A DNA stretch of 64,000 nucleotides, taken from Mactromeris polynyma (taxonomy: Eukaryota > Mollusca > Bivalvia > Venerida > Mactridae). Positions 60,401 to 62,546 of this stretch are shown piece after piece. The position numbers and the translations under genes are program-made. The DNA lies in assembly GCA_032209605.1 (NCBI GenBank), contig JASFXZ010000079.1, forward strand, positions 124,001 to 188,000, in the 5' to 3' direction. A model generated the notes under the pieces. That model worked only from the letters and a program-made list of their open reading frames with translations. It did no database searches and was not told the origin of the DNA. How positions within the stretch are numbered: position 1 is the first letter of the stretch; each line of letters starts with the position of its first letter.

Positions 60401-62546
60401 GGCATCATTACGTAACCTGGTCATCTCATTGCTACATTCCATGAGATCCATCATCAGTTTGTTGTTCCTTCTCTTTCTCTTCATCCTTATATTTGCCTTA
60501 CTTGGGATGCAGCTCTTCGGTGGAGAGTAAGTATTGTTGCATCTAGATTAGCGATACAAACTACATCAATACGAATTTCGAATTATCGATCAATTCGAAA
60601 AATGCCGGTCTGTTTACCAAACGGTAGAACTTTACGGGATGTTTATGATTTACGCACTTTCTGTAGTTGTTGTCGATTGTCTGTTCTAACTCTTAATGGT
60701 AACATGTAGAAACAAAATGACCGCTTTCCTTTGTGTCGAGTGGCTCCAAAAAATGATGTTTTGGGGCGTTTGGTTTGTTAGAACAGTGCTGGTACAAACA
60801 CAAAGTATCTATTCTTATATATACAATTATTGATAAACAGTTATATCATCAATATATTTGTCTCGATATTTCGATACAGACTAGTCAATATTACCCGTAC
60901 TTTAAACCGAGTTTCACTTAAAAAATATGAATTAAGCTTTATGTTATTCATAGTTTAATATTGGGTTTTCCGTCCCGTTATTGAATATTCCTACAGTGCT
61001 TTGATGAAACATACACAATGTTATTTCTATCCTATACATGTACACAACCTTTTTTCAGAATGAATTTTGAAGAGGGCCGACCAGCAAGTCACTTTGATAC
61101 ATTCCCTATAGCTCTCCTGACTGTGTTTCAAGTATGAACCTTTTGTTGAGTTTACATTTCTAGTATTTCTCTCCTACGAAATATTGAATTCGTGAAGTTG
61201 AACCATAAATAATTCACGATTTCAACTTCAACTTCATATTCTGGAAATTTCATTTTTAGTCCACATTTTTATAATAGATTCGTTTATAAGTACCCGATTA
61301 CAAGTCGATATTATGCATGCATGTTTTGATAAATTCCCTGAAGTGTGCTATTATTATGTATAGGAGAACTTGCATTTTTATTACAATTTATTTCATACAG
61401 ATATGTACCAGACTTATGTAAAAGTTGCATGTGATAATTGTCGTGTTACGATACTGCTCAAGTTTATAGATATTGACTGTTGAAAATCGTATTAAGTATA
61501 CTGCCTAAATGATATTCATTTGTGTAAAGTTATTACCCTGTTTTAAGATATAGACCAATGATCAACATTTTCCGACTACATGGTCACCACTTGTACTGTT
61601 ATTTCCCTGTATTTTAGATATTGACCGGTGAAGATTGGAATGAAGTGATGTACAATGGTATACGGTCAGGGGGTGGTATAGAAGGTTATGGCATGGTGTA
61701 TTCATCATATTTCATCATTCTGGTAGTATTTGGTAACTGTATCCTTTGTTCATATACATTGGCCTTGCATCGCTGCAGGTTCAAATCCCACCGGGAATTA
61801 GAATTTGTAAATGAGTATCGAAGCTATTCAGCTTACGGAATGATGGTGATTCTACCCTGAGGTGTCAGCCTGTGGCCGTCCCATCTGTTAACACAATTAA
61901 AACAAATGGAAATGGAAAATACCGAGAATTCCAAGAAGACGAAACTTCTTTTTAAATTTTTAATTATTTCTTATGTCTCCTGAAAAGTTGTGATTTTGTA
62001 TTTCCGGAATGTTTAGAACGGTGCCGTCGAAATGTGTTGTTTCAAGTCCATTTATAATCTTATTTGTTAATTGGATAAGAACGCATGCAATTCAGTTGTT
62101 TTAACTCGTTTGCTATTCAGGAAAACACATTTTAATTCTAGTTTTAATGAAAGTATAAAATATCGCCTGTATGTCTAAACACGGACTGTTACTGTAGTTT
62201 GTATTCCGAATCATTCTGTAAGAGATAAAACACAAACATGAGCTATCCATGAAACACCTTTACATTGTTTACTATGACAACACTCATGTAGCGATCATGT
62301 TTCAGTTCTCGCCTGTGATGCCTACATGGGCACATATCAATGACTCATTCATGTAGATGCTTCATGTTGCTTTCATGTGCCCTTTTTACGCTCACCTATC
62401 TAAATAGCTGCCCGAAATATATATAAACACCTTAACAAAAACCAGACACCCTTCTGAATGTGTTCTTGGCTATCGCCGTCGACAATTTGGCAAATGCTCA
62501 AGAGCTCACAGCAGATGAAGAGGACTCGGAGGTCGCCCGTGAAGAG
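9601..62546 (+). CDS. Cav2: CaV2-class voltage-gated calcium channel alpha-1 subunit, 5' half (gene overview)
   Basis: Pore-forming subunit of a presynaptic (N/P/Q-like) voltage-gated calcium channel of the plasma membrane; it conducts calcium on depolarisation and drives transmitter release. Joining the exons listed separately gives one continuous frame of about 735 codons covering the N-terminus, domain I, the I-II linker, domain II and the start of the II-III linker. Diagnostic features are EWGPFEYM before IS1, [15 protein letters not shown] (IS4), TMEGW and TGEDW pore glutamates (two of the EEEE filter), the beta-binding AID with [10 protein letters not shown] and EWI, and IIS4 [11 protein letters not shown]. 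The IS1 flank (PFEYM, EEHLP) fits CaV2 rather than CaV1 or CaV3. Domains III and IV are outside the window. Start chosen at 9601: it follows a splice-acceptor-like TTTCAG and has A at -3 and G at +4. Family assignment is secure; exon borders are inferred from splice signals and frame. Confidence 0.97.
9801..9809 (+). other. U12-type AT-AC 5' splice site of intron 1
   Basis: ATATCCTTT starts exactly where the protein homology ends. It matches the consensus minor-spliceosome 5' splice site for AT-AC introns in all nine positions. The partner 3' signals lie 33.7 kb downstream. Confidence 0.9.
9801..12617 (+). other. Intron 1, first part
   Basis: Non-coding sequence after the U12 donor. Short frames only; no repeat family assigned. 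Confidence 0.5.
12618..12915 (-). repeat. About 300-bp dispersed repeat, left member of an inverted pair
   Basis: Reverse complement matches 19251-19549 at roughly 85 percent by eye, including the internal palindrome around CCGAAATCCACTGAATTTCGG. Either two copies of a MITE-like repeat in opposite orientation or long terminal inverted repeats of a decayed 6.9 kb element. A third, partial copy is 25449-25543. Confidence 0.8.
12916..13429. other. Intron 1, unassigned
   Basis: Nothing recognised except a short AGCGAGAG-type purine run near 13225-13255. Confidence 0.4.
13430..13735. repeat. Degenerate minisatellite, about 43-bp unit
   Basis: Six to seven decayed copies, each marked by CATTCGTACTCTGTA followed by TTTCGCC and an ATTTACAAATGTT-like segment, spaced 42-45 bp apart. 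Confidence 0.7.
13736..16480. other. Intron 1, unassigned with a pyrimidine-rich repeat
   Basis: Positions 14358-14720 form a pyrimidine-rich block (including a nine-C run) ending GGAATGTGACGTTCACTG. Comparable blocks ending in a GTGGCGTTCCCTG-like sequence occur near 21410-21680, 24060-24190 and 50395-50590, suggesting an uncharacterised dispersed family. No gene seen. Confidence 0.4.
16481..16643 (-). mobile_element. Pogo/Tigger-like MITE copy 2
   Basis: Inverted copy of the 180-bp MITE: begins AAAACCTCACTTAAAGACCACC and ends GAGGTTTTACTGTA. The left terminus lacks the outer ACAGT. No coding capacity. Confidence 0.75.
17395..17640 (+). mobile_element. tRNA-derived SINE-like element
   Basis: A-box-like GGTCGAGTGG and B-box-like GGGTTTGAATTAC lie about 45 bp apart, as in a Ser/Leu-tRNA head, followed by a non-tRNA body ending in an A-rich tail (AAATAAATAATTAAGAAAAG). 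Degraded; family not identified. Confidence 0.55.
17641..19250. other. Intron 1, unassigned
   Basis: Contains a 104-codon open frame (18024-18338) without recognisable motifs; judged chance. Nothing else recognised. Confidence 0.4.
19251..19549 (+). repeat. About 300-bp dispersed repeat, right member of inverted pair
   Basis: Counterpart of 12618-12915. The left edge of the segmental duplication (19455) falls inside it, so this repeat may have taken part in the duplication. Confidence 0.8.
20971..22438. other. Segment present only in duplication unit A
   Basis: Unit B jumps from GGGTGATC directly to TTACAAAC. Either deleted from B or inserted into A; no target duplication or terminal repeat is evident. 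It contains a pyrimidine-rich repeat block (21410-21680) and a ten-G run near 21940. Confidence 0.8.
24712..24900 (+). mobile_element. Pogo/Tigger-like MITE copy 3 (in unit A)
   Basis: TACAGTAAAACCTCGATAAT at the left end, GAGGTTTTACTGTA at the right, 189 bp, TA-flanked. Its orthologous copy in unit B is 34925-35112. Confidence 0.85.
26146..29604 (-). CDS. LINE ORF2: AP endonuclease / reverse transcriptase
   Basis: 1152 residues, starts at ATG 29604, uninterrupted. Endonuclease at residues about 15-260: CWNVRG (Asn), LLTEHK (Glu51), [15 protein letters not shown] and TSDHLPI, the expected EEP-fold catalytic set that nicks the target. Reverse transcriptase at about 490-770: [51 protein letters not shown] and FADDISLL; the YADD-type box is FADD, with both aspartates kept. 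The C-terminus has a Cys/His cluster ([19 protein letters not shown]) common in CR1/Jockey-group LINEs. No RNase H domain seen. Copies its RNA at the nicked site in cis. All key residues present, so potentially active. Confidence 0.96.
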   Translation of the reverse strand: MPNIIYLSFQLVLSVMLLNLLCWNVRGIMSSAYSLSEQLDKNNIDLALLTEHKLLYRSQDFLQSIHSDYYHVNTYDNNTDNYGHLKCGKAGTAILIRKTLRKYVSVLPNINNDRILGLEFKLSCDVPIYVFCVYLPSDNDVNSYKESLCDVQSLMSHYCKIGSVIFAGDFNAQLVTDTKRFPNHKSKILSDFARNNNLVSLHNLFNSNKYTFVPTRTNIDHVLIENTSSHLCLSYSVVEPHEILTSDHLPILFQVNIKGERIRRKSTLTPNINWSKCTPEHISNFTKEIDNQVKRMLNTHNIDSLGPDILNSAISNFIREAEKHLPKAQLNKAAKPYWCPELKHAHAQARHSRSIWLQQGRPRSRTHDSFTHYKAAKRAFRRLQKRRINEHENAIFDRLNKAADSDYNLFWKLLKRKSGSNFEVCNSLNVNGRSYHDSDVIRGFFQHYNSVFGTHNNGDDLPFDYQTELNDYITRPPSSHAQLLLRPIEEQELDKIVTNLSRNKAPGHDQILNEHVINGGNPVKFMLTSLFNAILLELNVPYDWQTSIIIPIYKGKGKVKTEPTSYRPISLIPAFCKIFEKIILNRVNGHLKENAITFPNAQQQGFQSNLSCLSTAFAVQETILYNIERHSDVYVACLDQKAAFDTVRFNALFLKLGRLGFTGKILRLLMSTHNNLTSVVRLSGYTSDVISVNRGVRQGGVLSTFLYLVYVNDLLNELESSRLGLKVMSVNSGNPAFADDISLLTLTPYRLQKMVDIVYHYCNHWHVSINVQKCNVTVFTRKRTQPKVGILFGDQFIDQTDTFVHLGILYSYNLKDTIRIDQRLQKANNALFAMSAQGIHIQGVNPLVSADLYSKIIKPIATYGSELWNNTTRSNIVSVSRFQHSALKRIQGFPIQTRSDMAESMLGLNRLPSHIEYRKLMFLHKLMTLPMGSVTSNIFFRKLILFITDNALVTLGFIPDICNLLLKYNLQGIVNMFTSSRECIPSKREWKHTVKNAITHNETILWDNRMSQDSDFTFFRILQPHIMPSIVYKVCQRSQFRYTMSVISRLWARPVELDNITCDICDNIFQEELVHIMCECSITQTLKTQMLTSLSQILDLNDLQLIYQLDSFSLTLKLLGAPLEPIFDIETERQFLKHSYSYIVQCVNTFTG
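29640..31241 (-). CDS. LINE ORF1: RNA-binding protein
   Basis: 533 residues from the ATG at 31241, which has a strong context (ACC ATG G); the frame is open further upstream without another ATG. Acidic N-terminal third. A helical segment around residues 190-270 ([27 protein letters not shown]) is likely coiled-coil. A C-terminal globular domain ([20 protein letters not shown] through [13 protein letters not shown]) resembles the RRM-like ORF1 domain of CR1/Jockey elements. The last 90 residues are a very hydrophilic Arg/Asp/His/Tyr/Asn tail. No CCHC knuckle. Expected to coat element RNA. Its stop lies 35 nt before the ORF2 start. Confidence 0.9.
   Translation of the reverse strand: MAARRSMKGGATPLNSRHRINENLLKIKEELATDENISDTPESDDSFEYSQPIRPQRFYADLDNGLEGLTRDDYIGEILSFCHSDYSKISDYRERLAERAQGFPNCPQTTLVNRRNSSSGTKEEKCAVDCYTLYSFTQGINSRDLQTVFTSDCTANTDATILVDDVNENPFSFPDIYGMLSNMQSDIGDIKKRQAMDSTLLENIRNDVNQVTVMFRTMHGSINSVLSRVGTIANSVSQTSKLKDDCARMETVISTMNKRFLDERPSLNKHKPPVPSTSSTTPTNERASYSAVLHTVNQLKPNDIPSPTAIDIGINKDESIPAINVNVTDIPSGHLKTKHDQKPDTASDDNLTTGFKAVRRKKTRSYFLSNIDREVTKQDIYDFMTYKNVTPTFITIYQGKNGSAAKVNIFYDDEHIINRSGFWPSDITCRKWINKPDWEREKSQQRNKDRPPRFQQRSNDNVDYDRDNDRDHHYNESTASHPAYTNYDNRYHNNNYRRNYNDHHSYRYRDNSDIHRDADGRDDRDSDRDSIDN
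31572..33970. other. Intron 1, unit B right of the LINE
   Basis: Non-coding; duplicates unit A. The small open frame at 31605-31808 is identical to 19998-20201 in A, but it has no motif and its conservation simply reflects the recent duplication. Confidence 0.6.
33971..34065 (-). mobile_element. Short insertion in unit B, tRNA/SINE-like fragment
   Basis: About 95 bp absent from the same place in unit A (TTGATTCCTG then GCGCCAAC there). Contains GGATTCGATCCC, similar to a tRNA B box. Orientation and family uncertain. Confidence 0.45.
34925..35112 (+). mobile_element. Pogo/Tigger-like MITE copy 4 (in unit B)
   Basis: Duplicate of 24712-24900, with small indels in the interior (an extra GAGATT and loss of one GGGACTT). 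Confidence 0.85.
35672..40190. other. Intron 1, right of the duplication
   Basis: Mostly unassigned AT-rich sequence. Short frames at 35930-36139, 37397-37684 and 38241-38528 have no motif. Positions 39950-40090 are ATC-rich low complexity. A MITE-like element at 36647-36779 is listed separately. Confidence 0.45.
36647..36779. mobile_element. Small MITE-like inverted-repeat element
   Basis: Left end ATACAAACTTATAACGAACTC and right end GAATTCGAATATAGCGTTTGTAT form an imperfect terminal inverted repeat around 130 bp, with GGATATAACGAA-type interior. No coding capacity. Confidence 0.5.
40191..41110. repeat. CCAAT-box minisatellite, 79-bp unit with 40-bp precursor
   Basis: From 40504 to 41056 there are seven consecutive 79-bp units that look identical, starting TCTGATTGGCTAAAATACAT. 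To the left (40191-40503) are diverged units of about 40 bp with the same CTGATTGGCTAA core, so the 79-bp unit is a fused, recently amplified pair. Each unit carries the inverted CCAAT box CTGATTGGCTA, the NF-Y consensus. The array decays to the right until about 41270. Confidence 0.95.
41271..43486. other. Intron 1, last part
   Basis: AT-rich. A GAT/ATG-rich low-complexity stretch lies at about 43045-43250 and an ATA-rich stretch at 41590-41700. No gene recognised. Confidence 0.45.
43487..43504 (+). other. U12 branch point and AC 3' splice site of intron 1
   Basis: CCTTAAC at 43488-43494 matches the U12 branch consensus. The likely branch A (43493) lies 11 nt before the terminal AC (43503-43504), and there is no polypyrimidine tract, as expected for U12 introns. 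Using AC restores Gly67 and the CaV2 sequence EWGPFEYM. The alternative AG at 43498-43499 would add Leu-Thr and needs a GG donor. Confidence 0.88.
43505..43610 (+). CDS. Cav2: CaV2 exon 2 (IS1)
   Basis: Residues 67-102: [17 protein letters not shown] (segment IS1), then [16 protein letters not shown], the CaV2-type IS1-S2 loop. Followed by a strong GTAAGT donor; exon ends in phase 0. Confidence 0.95.
43611..45580 (+). other. Intron 2
   Basis: Just after the donor there is a short tandem duplication of AAAACCTCGTTTATCCGG-like sequence (43620-43690), resembling a pogo-type terminus. A hairpin lies at 44791-44844 (GGAGATTGTA...TACAATCTCC), and a tRNA-like SINE fragment at 45150-45320 is listed separately. 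Confidence 0.5.
45150..45320 (+). mobile_element. tRNA-derived SINE fragment
   Basis: A-box-like CCGGTTAACTCAGTT, then a body (CCTCTGATTCATG, AGTACTGGTTG, CCAGGAA) that is also found at 57385-57475. Same family, degraded. Confidence 0.5.
45581..45720 (+). CDS. Cav2: CaV2 exon 3 (IS2-IS3)
   Basis: Residues 103-148. Acceptor TCCTTTTCAG, donor GTAAGT, exit phase 2. Encodes IS2 ([21 protein letters not shown]) and IS3 ([14 protein letters not shown]). The next exon can be either of two IS4 exons, since both start in matching phase. Confidence 0.95.
46010..46078 (-). mobile_element. tRNA-like SINE head
   Basis: On the minus strand, TCTCCCGTGGCCGATTTG (A-box region) is followed about 50 bp on by GGTTCGAACCC, a perfect B box. 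Cloverleaf pairing is poor, so it is a SINE head or tRNA relic rather than a gene. Confidence 0.5.
46182..46374 (+). mobile_element. 193-bp MITE with TACAGT termini
   Basis: Left TACAGTCAAACCTGTCTG and right CAGGTTTCACTGTA form an inverted repeat of about 28 bp including TAAAGACCACC. Internal GGTGGTCTTTGCAGACAGG repeats the terminus. Related to, but distinct from, the AAAACCTC MITE family. Confidence 0.8.
47133..47227 (+). CDS. Cav2: CaV2 alternative IS4 exon (exon 4', probably mutually exclusive)
   Basis: A second S4-like exon between exon 3 and canonical exon 4. It is 95 nt long, the same as exon 4, enters in phase 2, leaves in phase 1, and is flanked by TTAATTAAG and GTGAGT. Translation keeps [17 protein letters not shown] but replaces the N-terminal half with hydrophobic and aromatic residues, and the first gating arginine (R162 of the canonical form) is Pro. 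Including both exons adds 190 nt and breaks the frame, so they should be used one at a time. Insect cacophony is known to use alternative IS4 exons, which makes this plausible. Exact acceptor inferred from phase. Confidence 0.78.
47228..48784 (+). other. Intron between the two IS4 exons
   Basis: 1.56 kb. Includes a GGGAGAC...GTCTCCC inverted repeat (48318-48378) and an ATT-rich low-complexity block (48460-48600). No further S4-like exon seen. Confidence 0.5.
48785..48879 (+). CDS. Cav2: CaV2 exon 4 (canonical IS4 voltage sensor)
   Basis: Residues 149-180. Encodes [20 protein letters not shown], with positive residues R162, R165, R168, R171 and K174 at every third position: the domain I voltage sensor. 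Acceptor is CAG at 48782-48784, donor GTACGT, exit phase 1. It is the downstream member of the exon 4'/4 pair. Confidence 0.94.
48880..50107 (+). other. Intron 4
   Basis: Unassigned apart from the 22-bp perfect inverted repeat at 49869-49941. Confidence 0.5.
49869..49941. repeat. 22-bp perfect inverted repeat (hairpin element)
   Basis: AGAGTTATCTCTCTTTATCC at the left and its reverse complement at the right, separated by about 30 bp. Would fold into a stable stem; likely a miniature foldback element carrying the GAGATAACTC motif. Confidence 0.85.
50108..50275 (+). CDS. Cav2: CaV2 exon 5 (IS5)
   Basis: Residues 181-236. Acceptor TTCATTCTAG, donor GTAAGT. Encodes the S4-S5 linker ([19 protein letters not shown]), IS5 ([19 protein letters not shown]) and the start of the extracellular turret ([12 protein letters not shown]). 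Confidence 0.95.
50276..50790 (+). other. Intron 5
   Basis: Positions 50395-50595 are a pyrimidine-rich dispersed-repeat-like block ending GTGGCGATCCCTG. The rest is mostly the minisatellite next listed. Confidence 0.5.
50606..50775 (+). repeat. 36-bp minisatellite next to the exon 6 acceptor
   Basis: Five imperfect units of GGAGGGGCGTGTAATAAATC followed by TTATGTTTGCC. The last unit blends into the exon 6 acceptor (50790). Each unit brings an AATAAA. Confidence 0.9.
50791..51002 (+). CDS. Cav2: CaV2 exon 6 (domain I turret and pore loop)
   Basis: Residues 237-307. The turret has cysteines (RPCG, FQCKE, SECRSYW), followed by the P-loop and selectivity filter [12 protein letters not shown]299 is the domain I filter glutamate. 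The acceptor AACATTGCAG lies only 16 nt after a run of 36-bp tandem repeats. Donor GTAAGT, exit phase 0. Confidence 0.95.
51003..51611 (+). other. Intron 6
   Basis: Nothing recognised besides splice signals. Confidence 0.5.
51612..51715 (+). CDS. Cav2: CaV2 exon 7 (IS6)
   Basis: Residues 308-341: [16 protein letters not shown], then IS6 ending [13 protein letters not shown], the domain I inner gate helix. Acceptor TTATTTTCAG, donor GTAAGT, exit phase 2. Confidence 0.95.
51716..52002 (+). other. Intron 7
   Basis: Short intron. Nothing recognised besides splice signals. Confidence 0.5.
52003..52118 (+). CDS. Cav2: CaV2 exon 8 (alpha interaction domain)
   Basis: Residues 342-380 of the I-II linker. 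Contains [15 protein letters not shown] and the [20 protein letters not shown], the high-affinity binding site for the CaV beta subunit; the conserved Y373, W376 and I377 are present. The QQ-ER-L-GY spacing also overlaps the known G-beta-gamma contact region of CaV2 channels. Acceptor TATTTCAG, donor GTAAAG, exit phase 1. Confidence 0.95.
52119..52767 (+). other. Intron 8 with dispersed repeat
   Basis: Positions 52475-52690 (GTCTGTCCATCAGTCCATCC, CTCATATCTCAAAACGTATG, GTCACGAAACTTCATAG) have the look of a common invertebrate dispersed repeat; family name not claimed. Confidence 0.45.
52768..52827 (+). CDS. Cav2: CaV2 exon 9 (I-II linker)
   Basis: Residues 381-400: [20 protein letters not shown]. 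The EEVIL continuation directly after the AID is typical of CaV2. Acceptor CTACTTTCAG, donor GTAAGT; 60 nt, phase 1 in and out. Confidence 0.93.
52828..53697 (+). other. Intron 9, upstream of microexon
   Basis: AT-rich. A short frame at 53038-53322 has no motif and does not fit CaV2. Confidence 0.5.
53698..53727 (+). CDS. Cav2: CaV2 candidate 30-nt microexon (I-II linker)
   Basis: TTGAATAG precedes, and GTAATA follows, a 30-nt open stretch in the right phase (1 in, 1 out). It would add [10 protein letters not shown] between IIE and ARRR, extending a charged helix just after the AID. Because it is symmetric it can be skipped without frame change, so it may be a regulated cassette. The polypyrimidine tract is weak to moderate. 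Transcript evidence is lacking. Confidence 0.58.
53866..54170. repeat. Degenerate GATT tetranucleotide repeat
   Basis: Long run of GATTGATTGATC, GATTGACTGATT and similar variants, including several GATCGATC palindromes. Confidence 0.85.
54437..54496 (+). repeat. (CT)30 microsatellite
   Basis: Uninterrupted CT dinucleotides, about 60 bp. Lies between the microexon and exon 10; in transcripts it would be a long polypyrimidine tract of the type bound by PTB proteins. Confidence 0.97.
55455..55565 (+). CDS. Cav2: CaV2 exon 10 (I-II linker, Asp/Asn-rich)
   Basis: Residues 411-447 (microexon counted). Basic [13 protein letters not shown] is followed by an Asp/Asn run ([11 protein letters not shown]) coded by GAT/AAT/GAC triplets, then LLTDLNI. 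Acceptor TTCTTTTTTAG. The best donor is GC type: ATAG|GCAAGC. A weak GT donor 13 nt further (AATG|GTCATT) is also in phase 1 and would add four or five residues before the TAA stop. Confidence 0.85.
55566..56373 (+). other. Intron 10 (GC donor)
   Basis: Begins GCAAGC. Contains a short inverted repeat at 55682-55740 (GGGGAAGGC...GCCTTCCCC). Otherwise unassigned. Confidence 0.5.
56374..56455 (+). CDS. Cav2: CaV2 exon 11 (end of I-II linker)
   Basis: Residues 448-474: [27 protein letters not shown]. Comparable to the stretch before IIS1 in other CaV2 channels (KKERRMRF in vertebrates). Acceptor TTTTACAG, donor GTAATG, exit phase 2, completing K with the first base of exon 12. Confidence 0.9.
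56519..56640 (+). mobile_element. tRNA-derived SINE
   Basis: CCTGGTTAGCTCAGTTGG (A box) and GGGTTCGATTC (B box) are in a shortened tRNA-like head about 65 bp long; the anticodon arm is truncated. The body runs on to about 56640. Confidence 0.65.
56795..56963. mobile_element. MITE with about 33-bp terminal inverted repeats
   Basis: ATATGGACATTT plus GATACCATGG at the left is mirrored by CCATGGTATC plus GAAATGTCCATAT at the right, about 165 bp overall. No coding capacity. Confidence 0.8.
57119..57246 (+). CDS. Cav2: CaV2 exon 12 (IIS1)
   Basis: Residues 475-517: [14 protein letters not shown], then IIS1 ([18 protein letters not shown]) and [10 protein letters not shown]. The motif VK/IKSQ-FYW before IIS1 is a CaV2 hallmark. 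Acceptor TTTATTACAG, donor GTAAGT, exit phase 1. Confidence 0.95.
57247..58109 (+). other. Intron 12
   Basis: Positions 57310-57480 match the SINE body seen at 45150-45320 (CCTCAACCTCTGACTCATG, AAGTACTGGTTGGTAACCC). The rest is unassigned. Confidence 0.5.
58110..58222 (+). CDS. Cav2: CaV2 exon 13 (IIS2-IIS3)
   Basis: Residues 518-555: IIS2 ([20 protein letters not shown]), then [14 protein letters not shown] at the start of IIS3. Acceptor CTATTTCAG, donor GTAAGT, exit phase 0. A tRNA-derived SINE begins about 27 nt downstream of the donor. Confidence 0.95.
58223..58781 (+). other. Intron 13
   Basis: Begins with a SINE, listed separately. The remainder is AT-rich. Confidence 0.5.
58249..58400 (+). 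mobile_element. tRNA-derived SINE beside exon 13 donor
   Basis: TGTTAGCTCAAGTGCTAGAGC (D arm/A box) and CCCGGTTCGATTCCTGGG (pairing T arm/B box) are well preserved and end in GGGGCA. The anticodon and acceptor stems do not pair fully. The body follows to about 58400. Confidence 0.7.
58782..58894 (+). CDS. Cav2: CaV2 exon 14 (IIS3-IIS4)
   Basis: Residues 556-592: [21 protein letters not shown] completes IIS3 and the extracellular turn. [15 protein letters not shown] is the IIS4 voltage sensor with regular R/K spacing. Acceptor TTTTATTTTAG, donor GTAGGA, exit phase 2. Confidence 0.95.
58895..60394 (+). other. Intron 14
   Basis: AT-rich. Includes a perfect-looking hairpin at 60117-60152 (TCTGGGACCATATA...TATATTGGTCCCAGA). 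No exon-like sequence found. Confidence 0.5.
60395..60526 (+). CDS. Cav2: CaV2 exon 15 (IIS5)
   Basis: Residues 593-636: [19 protein letters not shown] (S4-S5 linker) and IIS5 [20 protein letters not shown]. Almost identical to the same part of vertebrate CaV2. Acceptor CTATTTTTAG, donor GTAAGT, exit phase 2. Confidence 0.96.
60527..61058 (+). other. Intron 15
   Basis: Nothing recognised besides splice signals. Confidence 0.5.
61059..61131 (+). CDS. Cav2: CaV2 exon 16 (domain II pore loop, first half)
   Basis: Residues 637-661: [24 protein letters not shown], the domain II turret and pore helix leading to the filter. Acceptor TTTTTTCAG, donor GTATGA, exit phase 0. Confidence 0.94.
61132..61617 (+). 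other. Intron 16
   Basis: Nothing recognised besides splice signals. Confidence 0.5.
61618..61738 (+). CDS. Cav2: CaV2 exon 17 (domain II filter, start of IIS6)
   Basis: Residues 662-701: [12 protein letters not shown] carries the domain II filter glutamate (about E666). [24 protein letters not shown] begins IIS6. The exon ends in phase 1 and is followed by GTATCCTTT, a U12-type donor. The longer open frame continuing to 61860 is intronic SINE sequence. Confidence 0.95.
61739..61747 (+). other. U12-type GT-AG 5' splice site of intron 17
   Basis: GTATCCTTT matches the consensus minor-class 5' splice site of the GT-AG subtype in all nine positions and is unlike the GTAAGT-type donors of the neighbouring introns. 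Confidence 0.88.
61748..62429 (+). other. Intron 17 (U12 type) interior with SINE fragment
   Basis: Positions 61770-61930 hold a B-box-like GCAGGTTCAAATCCC and an A-rich end (ACAAATGGAAATGG), probably a 5'-truncated SINE. The rest is unassigned. Confidence 0.5.
62430..62445 (+). other. U12 branch point and 3' splice site of intron 17
   Basis: CCTTAAC at 62430-62436 is followed by an A-rich run and CAG. The distance from branch A (62435) to the intron end is 10 nt, with no polypyrimidine tract. This is the expected U12 arrangement. Confidence 0.88.
62446..62546 (+). CDS. Cav2: CaV2 exon 18 (end of IIS6, start of II-III linker)
   Basis: Residues 702-735: [34 protein letters not shown]. The invariant IIS6 gate motif [12 protein letters not shown] and the acidic start of the II-III linker are present. 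Donor GTAATT, exit phase 0. This is the last coding exon I can find; the rest of the gene lies to the right of the window. Confidence 0.95.
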
